Assembly (NCBI RefSeq): GCF_001809535.1
Contig: NZ_KV797910.1
Span: forward strand, 270,560-334,559
DNA from: Aerococcus sp. HMSC062A02
GTDB taxonomy: Bacteria > Bacillota > Bacilli > Lactobacillales > Aerococcaceae
Reading direction: 5' to 3'
Length of the DNA stretch: 64,000 nt
Shown: piece after piece, positions 48,106 through 56,119 of the stretch
Numbering within the stretch: the first letter of the stretch is position 1
Layout of the letters: every line of letters starts with the position of its first letter
Translations under genes and position numbers: made by a program
The notes under the pieces: generated by a model
Told to the model about the DNA's origin: nothing
Databases searched by the model: none
The model's input: only the letters and a program-made list of their open reading frames with translations

Positions 48106-48202
48106 AGATATTTACTATTCAGATGAAGTCAAAGATTTCATTAATGGGAAATTTGGAGGAAGGATGCAATCCATTCGCTTATCAAGAGAAGAGCTTAATT
48201 AA
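48101..48202 (+). pseudogene. C-terminal remnant of a second MetQ/NlpA-like lipoprotein gene
   Basis: In frame with the TAA at 48200-48202 the sequence reads FLDIYYSDEVKDFINGKFGG and then RMQSIRLSREELN. It lines up without gaps with the end of the intact MetQ at 38.7 kb (LLDLYHSEDVQNFVKEKFKG, then TKQPVKLDQEEIK), with 13 identities in 32 and most other positions conservative. Upstream it runs at once into the phoU terminator, so the first ~250 codons are gone. A normal terminator hairpin still follows. This looks like a deletion that joined phoU to the tail of a lost gene. The start is only where similarity begins. Confidence 0.7.
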
Positions 48203-48237
48203 GTCTTAGGGCTCTAAGGATTGCTTAGTCTATCTTG

Positions 48238-48267
48238 CCACTAGCTATCTAGCTGGTGGTTTTCTTT
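48238..48267 (+). terminator. Terminator left behind the metQ remnant
   Basis: CCACTAGCT (48238-48246)/AGCTGGTGG (48251-48259), one G-U pair, ATCT loop, T-rich tail. Confidence 0.8.
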
Positions 48268-48310
48268 AACTTTAGTATGACTTTCATTTAGGGATTTTAG
48301 ACCTTCAAGC

Positions 48311-48339
48311 TTAACAAGTCATAAAAATTAGTTTAGAAT
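48311..48339 (+). promoter_or_regulatory. Promoter of the DUF4430-like/sortase pair
   Basis: TTAACA (48311-48316), 17-base spacer, TAGAAT (48334-48339). Confidence 0.65.
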
Positions 48340-48380
48340 AAACTTAGCTAAGGAAATTTTCACAGAAAAGGTGGAAAGCA

Positions 48381-48749
48381 TTGAAAAAAGGATTATGGAA
48401 GTTCTTCTTGGGCTTGCTTATGATCGCTGGCTTAGGGGCTTGCCAACAAAACGTTAAGCCCCAAGAAGACTTGACTATCCAAGTCTATGTGGATGGTAAG
48501 CTGCTGGAAGATAAAAGCTTGCCCAAAGAAGAAGTCATTGGGGAAACTTTGCTCGATGTCATGGCTGATCATTATGAGCTTGAAACGGACGGCCACTATA
48601 TCCAAGCGATCAATGGCTACCGGGAAGATCCCCTAGCCAAGCGTTGGTGGCGCTATGAATTAAACCAAGAATCGAGCGATATCCCCTTAGACCAGGTGCA
48701 GATCGAAAGAGGCGACCAAGTCGTCTGGAAACTTGATAAGATAAGCTAG
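48381..48749 (+). CDS. DUF4430-like lipoprotein
   Basis: 122 residues. The signal peptide ends in lipobox LGAC (Cys21). The mature ~100 residues have a beta-grasp-like pattern with TIQVYVDGKLLEDKSL, GETLLDVMADHY and the DUF4430 hallmark RWWRYELN. Such domains occur in surface proteins and near vitamin B12 or ECF uptake genes in Firmicutes, but none are seen here. It starts at TTG 48381, with AAAGGTGG upstream. It lies 50 bases before a lipoprotein sortase, and the two may form one unit. Confidence 0.7.
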   Translation: MKKGLWKFFLGLLMIAGLGACQQNVKPQEDLTIQVYVDGKLLEDKSLPKEEVIGETLLDVMADHYELETDGHYIQAINGYREDPLAKRWWRYELNQESSDIPLDQVQIERGDQVVWKLDKIS

Positions 48750-48799
48750 CTGGTCCTCAGTCCAAGGATGATGGGATAGTTTAGAAAGGAAGAAAAAAC

Positions 48800-49495
48800 A
48801 TGAAGAGAATGACACATTATCTGGCAGTCCTAAGTTTGGCAGCCCTTGTTCTTAGCGCTTGTTCAGCGGAGAAAGCCCCGGTTAAGGAAGCCCACGAGGC
48901 AGCAAGCAGTCAAAGCAGTCAGGAACTTGCTTCCTCTAAAGCAGAGGCTAAGGCTAGCACGGAAGATGTCGCCGCTGCTAAAGAGCGGATTAAAGGCTTA
49001 AATTCGGTGATTCCAGTGATTGGAGCAGTGGCTTATCCTGATGCCGACATTTATGTGCCTATTTTCGACGGTCTAACTGAAGAAAATATGTTGCATGGGG
49101 CTTCGACTTTCTTCCCCGGCGAACAAAAATTAGGCCAGGGGAATTATCCGATTACCAGTCATAATATGAATTACTTTGGAGAAAACCTTCTCCTTACGCC
49201 CATCCTGGACAAGACCAAGATGGGGGATTCGATCTATGTGACTGACTTAGATAAAATTTACCGTTTCGAGGTCGATTTTAATGAGGTGGTTCCAGAAACT
49301 CGGGTGGACTTGGTTGATCCTAAGACTGATCAGGCCATGTTGACCCTGATGACCTGCACCAAGGCTCTAGGGGACGATCCCAACCGTAAGATTGTCCAGG
49401 CCAAGCTGGTCGATACCATTGATTTTGACCAAGCTGATCCAAAGACTTTGGACCTCTTCAAGGGAGAATACCGTGATGTGGAACATATCTACTAA
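48800..49495 (+). CDS. Sortase (class A-like) carried on a lipoprotein signal peptide
   Basis: 231 residues. The C-terminal ~160 residues are a sortase: His121 in ITSHNM, nucleophile Cys186 in TLMTCT and Arg196 in NRKIVQAKL, i.e. the full His-Cys-Arg triad. Normal sortases are held by an N-terminal membrane anchor; here the N-terminus is a lipoprotein signal with lipobox LSAC (Cys21), followed by a Ser/Ala/Glu/Lys-rich linker (about 22-62). It should therefore be lipid-anchored after LspA cleavage. GAAAGGAAG precedes the ATG. No LPxTG substrate is encoded nearby. Confidence 0.85.
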   Translation: MKRMTHYLAVLSLAALVLSACSAEKAPVKEAHEAASSQSSQELASSKAEAKASTEDVAAAKERIKGLNSVIPVIGAVAYPDADIYVPIFDGLTEENMLHGASTFFPGEQKLGQGNYPITSHNMNYFGENLLLTPILDKTKMGDSIYVTDLDKIYRFEVDFNEVVPETRVDLVDPKTDQAMLTLMTCTKALGDDPNRKIVQAKLVDTIDFDQADPKTLDLFKGEYRDVEHIY

Positions 49496-49515
49496 ACTAA
49501 AAAATTAGCGAAGCA

Positions 49516-49560
49516 AAATAAGCGGCCCTTCCTCTGCTAGTGAGGAAGGGCCGCTTATTT
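49516..49560. terminator. Bidirectional terminator between the sortase and flavin oxidoreductase genes
   Basis: A perfect 19-bp stem, 49516-49534 with 49542-49560, GC-rich in its inner part (GCGGCCCTTCCTC) and A/T-rich outside, 7-base loop. Confidence 0.95.
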
Positions 49561-49569
49561 TTTAGCTTT

Positions 49570-50793
49570 TTATTTGTATTCTTTGAAGTAAGAAGTTGGT
49601 GTTTGGTCAGCAAGTTCGCGCAAACGGTCGCGAGATTCTTGGGGGAGCGAGCCGCCAAAGTCCATAAATTCAACCAGGTCCTTGAATGCCCGGTGAGGGA
49701 TCTTTAGGTCATCGAGTTCTTCAACTGAGAAGCCCAGGTTAATCTCATCTTCTCGGCCAGCTTCTAGCTTAGTCACGAAATCAGGTTCGGTGACAAAGAC
49801 GGAAGACAGGCCCACCATATCCGCATATTGGAAGGCTTCAAGGGCCTTGTCAGGGCTATTGATCCCACCGGTTGCAATGACGGGCACACGGCCATTGACA
49901 TGGTTGTAAACCGCTTCATTAACGAATTGGCCTTCGTATTTGCCGGCGCGGACCTTTTCTTTATAGATATCATGGCCCCAGCTGGCGATGGCATAATATT
50001 GAAGGTCAGCGACATCGAGCAAGCGGTCGAAATACTCGTTAAATTCTTCAACTGTATAGCCAATTTGGCTGCCTCGGGTTTCTTCTGGCGTGCCCCGGAA
50101 GCCAAGAATGAAGTCTGTAGCTCCTTCTTCTTCGATCACCTTTTGGCAAGCGGCTGTGACTTCAACCCCGAAGCGGGCCCGGTTTTCGATGGATTGGGGG
50201 CCATACTGATCGTCTCTTTGGTTGGAGAAGGGAGAGAAGAATTGTTGGGGGAGGAGACGTTGGGCATTAGAAATTTCCACCCCGGCAAAGCCTGCTTGGA
50301 TAGCGCGGCGAGTTGCAGCGGCATACTGGGCAATGACATGGTCAATCTTGCGCTGGCTCATGGGGTAGACGGTATGTTCGACTGGGGTCTTCAGCTCCAT
50401 CCGGCTAGGGCCATAGACTACATGGTAGTCTTGAAGAGCAATCTTGGCGAAGCGGCCAGCATGGGTGAGCTGTAAGATTGCCTTAGCCCCGTCTTTTTGC
50501 ATACTTTCAGCTAATTTGGACAAGCCATAGATGAAGCGGTCATCACGGACGCTGGGCCCATATTCGAAGAGTTGGGCATAGTCTTCAATATAGGCAGCGG
50601 TCGTCACTTGTAGGGGAGCGGACTGGGACCGTCTCTCAGCGTAGAAGAGGTCTTCATCGGTCACGAAGCCTTCTCTGGACGATGAATTAGTGGTGAGGGG
50701 GTTGAGGGTAAAGCGGTTTGCTAGTTCAATTCCATTAGGGAGTTTAACCGGCTCAAAAAGTGCCTGGTATTTGGCAGTTGTTTGTTTGGACAT
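49570..50793 (-). CDS. NADH-dependent flavin oxidoreductase (old yellow enzyme family)
   Basis: 407 residues, an FMN-binding TIM barrel. The conserved LTHAGR motif, the EISNAQRLLPQQFFSPFSNQ segment, ILGFRGTPEE, and ATGGINSPDKALE (FMN phosphate site) are visible. In classic OYE the second motif is EIHGAHGYL; the ISNAQRLL form is the pattern of a lactic-bacterial subgroup as I remember it. It probably reduces activated alkenes or quinones. The start is ATG at 50793, 7 bases from AGGAGG; ATG at 50811 would include the ribosome site. Confidence 0.85.
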   Translation of the reverse strand: MSKQTTAKYQALFEPVKLPNGIELANRFTLNPLTTNSSSREGFVTDEDLFYAERRSQSAPLQVTTAAYIEDYAQLFEYGPSVRDDRFIYGLSKLAESMQKDGAKAILQLTHAGRFAKIALQDYHVVYGPSRMELKTPVEHTVYPMSQRKIDHVIAQYAAATRRAIQAGFAGVEISNAQRLLPQQFFSPFSNQRDDQYGPQSIENRARFGVEVTAACQKVIEEEGATDFILGFRGTPEETRGSQIGYTVEEFNEYFDRLLDVADLQYYAIASWGHDIYKEKVRAGKYEGQFVNEAVYNHVNGRVPVIATGGINSPDKALEAFQYADMVGLSSVFVTEPDFVTKLEAGREDEINLGFSVEELDDLKIPHRAFKDLVEFMDFGGSLPQESRDRLRELADQTPTSYFKEYK

Positions 50794-50811
50794 CTGATTT
50801 CCTCCTATCAT

Positions 50812-51086
50812 ATTTATTACCGATTATAGCATATTTTTTTACTTTAAAAAACTTTTAAAAAAGGCGTGCATTTTTTAGGGCATTCGACTATTATAGTTAG
50901 TGCTGAGTAGGAGGGGCAAGCCTTTAAGTTAAGAGATTTCAATGATGCAGGTTAGGGGCTCGGCCTTAGATCATGCCGGCCAGAGCTCTGCAATGATTAA
51001 GCTTGCGCCTTAATGAAGCAATGCGATTTAATGATAGGAACGAGCGCTTAGTTGAGCTGGTTCATGCCCAAATGATAACTTAGCAG
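50812..51086. promoter_or_regulatory. Divergent promoter region and long leader of trkA
   Basis: 275 bases without a gene. On the minus strand TGCTATAAT (50823-50831 reversed) is a good extended -10 for the oxidoreductase. On the plus strand a weak TATTAT (50889-50894) could start trkA, leaving a leader of about 185 bases. That leader has GCTCGGCC/GGCCAGAGC pairing (about 50958-50986). No known riboswitch was recognised. Confidence 0.4.
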
Positions 51087-52487
51087 ATGAATGATAAAGA
51101 GAAAGAAGCGAAGTTAAGTCAAATGAAAATATCAATTGTGGGGGCTGGAGCAGTCGGCTCCGCCTTATGCGAGGACCTTTCAAGTAAACAGTATGATGTG
51201 ACACTGATTGAAAAAGATGCTCATAAATTAGAAGACTTGCTTGCCAACTATGACATTATGGGAGTCTTGGGAAATGCAGCGACCATCAGCGTCTTAGAAG
51301 AAGCCAATATTAAAGACTGCGATGTCTTTATTGCAGTGACCAATTATGATGAAATCAACTTGATGGCCTCCATTGTGGCCAAGGAACTCGGGGCCAAGTA
51401 TACTATTGCCCGGGTGTCTAATCCGGAATATACGGATTATCTGAACTTCTCCAATGGCAAACTCGGGATTGATCTCATCGTGAATCCTGAGCTGGAGGCT
51501 GCGACTGAAATGCTCAATAACCTAGACTATCCCTCTGCCTTTAGCGTAGAATCCTTCTTCAGGGGCCGGGCACATCTGATTAGTTTGGATGTGAGTGAGG
51601 GTAGCCAGATTGATGGTTTGGCTCTCAGCCAGTTAGGAGCGGTCTTTGACCATATTGATAAGATCTTGATCTGCGTGGTGGAACGCCAGGGCGAAATCTT
51701 TATTCCTTATGGGGACTTCGTGATCCGGGCCAATGACCGGGTCTATGTGACAGGGGATTCCCAGCAATTGCGTGAGTTCTATAAGGTCCTAGGCGGCTCG
51801 ACCAAAAAGATCCGCTCGACCATGATCGTAGGTGCCTCCAATATCGCCTTCCACCTGGTGCCCAAACTTATCCAAAGAAAGATTGCCGTTAAGGTGATTG
51901 AGCGCAAGGAAGAAAAGGCTCTCCGCCTAGCTGCTGAGAATGAAGAAGCAGTGGTTATTGTCGGCGACGGGACCCATCCAGACCTCTTATTTGAAGAATA
52001 TTTGGAGAATTTTGATGCCCTCATAACCCTGACTGGGATTGATGAAGAGAATATTGTCTTATCTATCCTGGCCAAGCGCCTCGGTATCGGCAAGACCCTG
52101 ACTAAGATGGACCGGGTGGCCTTGATCGAATATACTGGTCTGATGGACCTGGAAACCGTAGTGATCCCCCACCAGCTCTTCGCGGACCGTATTATCCACC
52201 TGGTTCGCTCCTTTGTACGCTCCTATGGGTCTAATATTGAGAAGTTCTACCGCATTGCCAATAACCAGGTGGAAGCCATTGAGTTCACAGTGGCTTCGGA
52301 TTCGCGCTTGGTCGGTAAGTCCTTAATTGAAATTAACCTGGTCGACAATGTGATGATCGGGTCGATTTTTCGCCAGGGACAAATCATTATCCCGAGTGGC
52401 CATGACCAGTTACAGGCTGGCGACCGCTTGATCATCGTCGCCTACCAACGTGATATCTCCGACCTGGATGACATTCTAAGGGGGTAG
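51087..52487 (+). CDS. trkA: Potassium uptake regulatory protein TrkA
   Basis: A cytoplasmic gating ring for the TrkH channel. 466 residues in two RCK repeats, each with an NAD-binding Rossmann part (GAGAVGSALCEDL near residue 18; VGASNIAFHLVPKL near residue 249) and a TrkA-C domain (about 140-230 and 375-466). The start is uncertain: no clear ribosome site precedes ATG 51087, and orthologues begin nearer MKISIVGAGAVG (ATG 51123). It is coupled to trkH, 3 bases downstream. Confidence 0.92.
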   Translation: MNDKEKEAKLSQMKISIVGAGAVGSALCEDLSSKQYDVTLIEKDAHKLEDLLANYDIMGVLGNAATISVLEEANIKDCDVFIAVTNYDEINLMASIVAKELGAKYTIARVSNPEYTDYLNFSNGKLGIDLIVNPELEAATEMLNNLDYPSAFSVESFFRGRAHLISLDVSEGSQIDGLALSQLGAVFDHIDKILICVVERQGEIFIPYGDFVIRANDRVYVTGDSQQLREFYKVLGGSTKKIRSTMIVGASNIAFHLVPKLIQRKIAVKVIERKEEKALRLAAENEEAVVIVGDGTHPDLLFEEYLENFDALITLTGIDEENIVLSILAKRLGIGKTLTKMDRVALIEYTGLMDLETVVIPHQLFADRIIHLVRSFVRSYGSNIEKFYRIANNQVEAIEFTVASDSRLVGKSLIEINLVDNVMIGSIFRQGQIIIPSGHDQLQAGDRLIIVAYQRDISDLDDILRG

Positions 52488-52490
52488 GGC

Positions 52491-53939
52491 ATGAATACAC
52501 GTGTAATTGTCCATACCCTAGGCCGGATACTCGCCGTATGCGGTTTCCTTATGTTGCTGCCTGTCTTAGTGGCTCTCTTCTACCAGGAAGGCTGGGATAA
52601 TGTCCTCGCCTTTCTGGGGCCAGCTCTTTTCCTGATGTTGGCTGGAGGGCTGATGGGCCGCCGTAAGTTAGCCAACCTAGCGATTTATACCAAGGAATCT
52701 ATGTTGGTGGTCGCCTTGTCTTGGATTATAATGAGCTTCTTTGGAGGCCTGCCCTTTATCTTTACCGGCAGCATGGATTCGCTCTTCGATGCTTTTTTTG
52801 AAACGGTGAGTGGTTTTACTACGACGGGGGCTAGCGTCCTGACCGATGTCGAATCGCTAGACCATTCAGTCCTCTTCTGGCGGTCCTTTACCCACTTTAT
52901 TGGTGGGATGGGGATCCTGGTCTTTGTTCTAGCTGCCTTGCCCCGTGTTGATCGCCGGGCAGGTAAGATCATGAGTGCCGAGGTGCCGGGGCCCAGCTTC
53001 GGTAAAATCGTTCCCCGCTTATCCTTTACCGCCCGGATCCTCTACGCCTTGTACTTCGTCTTCTTCCTTGTCTTAATTCTGGCCTTGGTCTTAGCTGGGA
53101 TGCCGGTCTTTGACGCTATCCTCCATGCCTTTGGGACGGCCGGAACAGGGGGCTTTGGGATTAAGGCGACCAGTGTTGCTTATTACGACTCCAGTCTGAT
53201 CAATTATATTTTAATCACAGGCATGTTAATTTTTGGGGTCAACTTTAACCTCTACTTCCTTTTTTTCATCCAAAGAGACCGCCGGGCTTTTAAAAATGAG
53301 GAGTTAAGAAATTACCTCTTGATTGTAGCAGGAGCGACAGCCTTGATTATTTGGAACATTAAAGATCAAACAGCTGGCCTCGGTCAGGCCCTCGAAGAAG
53401 CCTTGTTTACTGTTGCTTCGGTGATTTCCACAACCGGCTTTTCCATTAATGACTTTAACCAATGGCCAGAATTCTCTAAAGTGATCTTACTTTTATTAAT
53501 GTTTGTCGGGGGCTGTGCCGGCTCAACGGCGGGTGGTCTCAAGGTTTCACGTCTGACCATCTTATGGAAGAGCTTCTTAGCTAATACCAAGCGAATCATC
53601 CATCCTAACCAGGCCGTCGCCTCACGGATGGAAGGCAAGCAAGTGGACACGGCTTGGTTGACGACCGTCAAGAATTATTTTGTGACCTATGTCTTGCTCT
53701 TTGTCCTCTTTGTGCTGTTAGTATCTCCTTCTATGGGGGACTTGGAGACTATTCTATCGGCTGTCGCTACGGCCTATAACAATGTCGGGCCCGGTCTAGG
53801 AGAAGTCGGGCCAGCTGCGAGCTTTGCCCAATTAAGCGATTGGAACAAGCTGGTCCTATCCTTCGCCATGCTCTTTGGTCGCTTAGAGATCTATCCGATG
53901 CTCCTGCTCTTCTCCAAGCACACCTGGCAAAAAATCTAA
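52491..53939 (+). CDS. trkH: Potassium channel/transporter TrkH
   Basis: 482 residues, four pore-loop repeats of the Trk/Ktr/HKT superfamily. The filter turns are visible in order: SGFTTTGASVL, GTAGTGGFGIK, SVISTTGFSIND and YNNVGPGLGEVG. The Gly in each fits K+ selectivity. Its start is 3 bases after trkA, with AAGGGGGTAGGGC as ribosome site. The TrkA partner here has two RCK repeats, which fits TrkAH and not KtrAB. Confidence 0.94.
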   Translation: MNTRVIVHTLGRILAVCGFLMLLPVLVALFYQEGWDNVLAFLGPALFLMLAGGLMGRRKLANLAIYTKESMLVVALSWIIMSFFGGLPFIFTGSMDSLFDAFFETVSGFTTTGASVLTDVESLDHSVLFWRSFTHFIGGMGILVFVLAALPRVDRRAGKIMSAEVPGPSFGKIVPRLSFTARILYALYFVFFLVLILALVLAGMPVFDAILHAFGTAGTGGFGIKATSVAYYDSSLINYILITGMLIFGVNFNLYFLFFIQRDRRAFKNEELRNYLLIVAGATALIIWNIKDQTAGLGQALEEALFTVASVISTTGFSINDFNQWPEFSKVILLLLMFVGGCAGSTAGGLKVSRLTILWKSFLANTKRIIHPNQAVASRMEGKQVDTAWLTTVKNYFVTYVLLFVLFVLLVSPSMGDLETILSAVATAYNNVGPGLGEVGPAASFAQLSDWNKLVLSFAMLFGRLEIYPMLLLFSKHTWQKI

Positions 53940-53982
53940 TTGACAGGATCGGGCAAAATCGCTAAACTATAAAAAGAAATAA

Positions 53983-54045
53983 AAAGAGGAGGGACCCATC
54001 AAATGACAGAAGAAATGCTTACTTTTGATGGGATCCCTCTTTTTA
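53983..54045 (+). terminator. Terminator of trkAH
   Basis: A long hairpin of about 19 bp: AAAGAGG and GGGACCCATCAAA (53983-54003) with TTTGATGGGATCCCTCTTT (54024-54042), then T-rich. The loop is about 20 bases. Confidence 0.8.
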
Positions 54046-54126
54046 TGGGCAAAGTATTTGCTTTAGAACCTTCCTATTTCATTTAGGGGGTTCTTTTTTA
54101 TAATTTATGATTAGGAGGACTTATCA

Positions 54127-55059
54127 ATGGCTGTACCAAGTCAAATTCATCACTTTCATTTTTCTAATTGTCTTATGAACGCTTCGGGTGTTTCCTGTGA
54201 AAGGAAGGAAGAACTTGCTGCATTGGATGACTCAGCAGCGGGGACCTTCATCACTAAAACGGCTACCCTGGAAGCGCGGGAGGGAAATCCCCAGCCGCGA
54301 GTGGAGACTTTTGCCTTAGGGAGCATTAATTCCTCCGGACTGCCCAACCAAGGCTTGCCTTACTACCTCCAAGCTCTAGCAGACTTCCAAGCGGCTAAAC
54401 CGGATAAAATTTATTTCCTCTCTGTTACTGAACTGGAAGAAGAAAAAATTTATAAAATCTTAGAAGAGGTCGAAGCGAGTGACTTCAAGGGACTCGTGGA
54501 ATTAAACCTATCCTGTCCCAATGTTATCGGGAAGCCGCAGATTGCCTATGATTTTGAAACAACTGACCGAATTTTAAAACGCGTCTTTTCTTTCTTTACC
54601 AAGTCCCTAGGGGTTAAGCTGCCCCCATTCTTTGACCCCAGTCACTTTGACCAGATGGCGGATATCCTCAATGCTTATCCCTTAGCCTACGTTAACTGCA
54701 TTAATTCGGTGGGCAACGGTCTCGTGATCCATGATGAGCAGGTCGTGATTAAACCCAAGCAAGGTTTTGGTGGGATCGGTGGCGAAACCATTAAGGCAAC
54801 AGCCCTAGCCAATGTCCATGCCTTCTACCAACGTTTGCGGCCAGAGATTGCTATTATAGGGACTGGCGGCGTTTGCGACGGCCGAGATGTCTTTGAGCAT
54901 ATCCTTTGCGGAGCCAGCATGGTTGGGGTAGGGACGACCCTCTATGAAGAAGGAGAAGGCTGTTTTGCGAGCCTGACAGAAGAACTCGAAGCCATTATGA
55001 AGGAAAAAGGTTATAAGACTATTGAAGACTTCCGAGGTAAATTAAAATATATGGATTAA
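54127..55059 (+). CDS. pyrD: Dihydroorotate dehydrogenase, class 1A-like
   Basis: Oxidises dihydroorotate to orotate in pyrimidine synthesis; class 1A enzymes use fumarate. 310 residues, FMN-binding barrel. Key sites: [54 protein letters not shown] with catalytic Cys, and the C-terminal [14 protein letters not shown]. It stands alone with its own -10 box TATAAT (54099-54104) and TTAGGAGG site. No pyrK or other pyr genes are adjacent, which also fits class 1A. Confidence 0.92.
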   Translation: MAVPSQIHHFHFSNCLMNASGVSCERKEELAALDDSAAGTFITKTATLEAREGNPQPRVETFALGSINSSGLPNQGLPYYLQALADFQAAKPDKIYFLSVTELEEEKIYKILEEVEASDFKGLVELNLSCPNVIGKPQIAYDFETTDRILKRVFSFFTKSLGVKLPPFFDPSHFDQMADILNAYPLAYVNCINSVGNGLVIHDEQVVIKPKQGFGGIGGETIKATALANVHAFYQRLRPEIAIIGTGGVCDGRDVFEHILCGASMVGVGTTLYEEGEGCFASLTEELEAIMKEKGYKTIEDFRGKLKYMD

Positions 55060-55066
55060 TCAAAAA

Positions 55067-55096
55067 AAGCTGTGCAAGTCAAAGCGCAGCTTTTTT
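55067..55096. terminator. Bidirectional terminator between pyrD and the kinase-like gene
   Basis: AAGCTGTGC (55067-55075)/GCGCAGCTT (55084-55092), one G-U pair, with A and T runs on both sides. Confidence 0.85.
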
Positions 55097-55108
55097 AGAT
55101 GGAAAAAT

Positions 55109-55975
55109 TTAGGCCTGGTCTTTAATCCGCGCCATAGTTTGGCGGACGGATTGGAGGTAGGTGGCGCCAAATTTATAGAGGTGAAGGGCCTGGAAGTAGA
55201 GTTTGTAGAATTCTAAGCGTTGCTTGGCACCGGGAGCTAGGGGATAGGCTTCATTATAGGCTTGGTAGAAGTCAGGGCTAAATCCGCCAAAAACCAGGCT
55301 GACTCCCAAGTCGAATTCTCGGTCACCATAAAAGCAGGCCGGGTCAAAAAGAACCGGTTGGCCGTTTTGGTCAAACATATAATTGCCTGCCCAGAGGTCA
55401 CCGTGTAGGAGGGAAGGGCTTGAGCTATGCTGGTCTAAAGTTTCGCTTATTATTTCAAGAACCCTCTGATAGTTGGCTTGGTCTTCTGGCTGCCAGAGAC
55501 CTTTTTGGCTAATGGCTTGGTCGAGGGGGATTAAGCGCTGGTCGATAAAGAAGTCTTTCCAAGCATCCCTCCAAGTGTTTTCAAAGCGGATATCGCCTCC
55601 CTGGTAGGGGAGGTCAAAGCCGAATTGTTGGCGGTCGGAATGGCTCTGGTGGAGCTTGGCCAGCATCTGGCCGAGATCAGCTTGTTGGCCTTGACCTTCC
55701 TGGATAAATTCTAGGACAAGGTAGGCGTCGGGGCCTAATTCGCCATGGGCAATGACTTCCGGCACGCGGATTCCCGCCTCAGCCATGGCTTCTAAACCAG
55801 CAATTTCAGCCCTATAGAAATCTTCTCGGCGGTTAGGTTGCACTAAGAGAAAATAGTCGCCTTGGCTGGTTTGGACTCGGTAGGCCTGGTTGACGTCGCC
55901 ACCCGTTACGGGGCTGAGTTTTTGGATAGCGTCTAATGGCAATTGGGCAATTTGTTGGTCAGATAATGTATACAT
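55109..55975 (-). CDS. Fructosamine kinase family protein
   Basis: 288 residues of the fructosamine-3-kinase/aminoglycoside-phosphotransferase fold. The catalytic loop is LLHGDLWAGNYMF and the metal site DPACFYGDREFDLG. Bacterial members phosphorylate ribulosamine or fructosamine adducts on proteins so that they come off, a glycation-repair reaction; the substrate of this one is not shown. The start at 55975 has ATAGGAGGAC upstream on the minus strand. It is a single gene facing pyrD. Confidence 0.88.
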   Translation of the reverse strand: MYTLSDQQIAQLPLDAIQKLSPVTGGDVNQAYRVQTSQGDYFLLVQPNRREDFYRAEIAGLEAMAEAGIRVPEVIAHGELGPDAYLVLEFIQEGQGQQADLGQMLAKLHQSHSDRQQFGFDLPYQGGDIRFENTWRDAWKDFFIDQRLIPLDQAISQKGLWQPEDQANYQRVLEIISETLDQHSSSPSLLHGDLWAGNYMFDQNGQPVLFDPACFYGDREFDLGVSLVFGGFSPDFYQAYNEAYPLAPGAKQRLEFYKLYFQALHLYKFGATYLQSVRQTMARIKDQA

Positions 55976-56071
55976 GCTTGTCCTCCTATATCTTTAGTCG
56001 CTTACAATGTCTATTCTAGTGGTTTTTGGCGGAAAGCTCAAAAGCTAGGATTAGTTTCAAGGCTGGATCTT

Positions 56072-56080
56072 TGTTATAAT
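56072..56080 (+). promoter_or_regulatory. Extended -10 promoter of the MoxR/VWA operon
   Basis: TGTTATAAT (56072-56080), 40 bases before the ATPase start; no strong -35 match. Confidence 0.55.
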
Positions 56081-56119
56081 AGAAGAAGATTGAATGAAAC
56101 ACAAGAAAGGTGGATGTTG

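Noticed and set aside
48123-48209. 28-codon frame in the same place as the metQ remnant
   Set aside because: It is the out-of-frame shadow of the remnant and has no ribosome site.
48107-48260. Riboswitch or attenuator before the DUF4430-like gene
   Set aside because: The sequence is explained by the tail of a lost metQ gene and its terminator; the true promoter lies downstream at 48311.
50880-51086. c-di-AMP (ydaO-type) riboswitch before trkA
   Set aside because: None of the conserved blocks of that riboswitch could be found; kept only as an unassigned leader.
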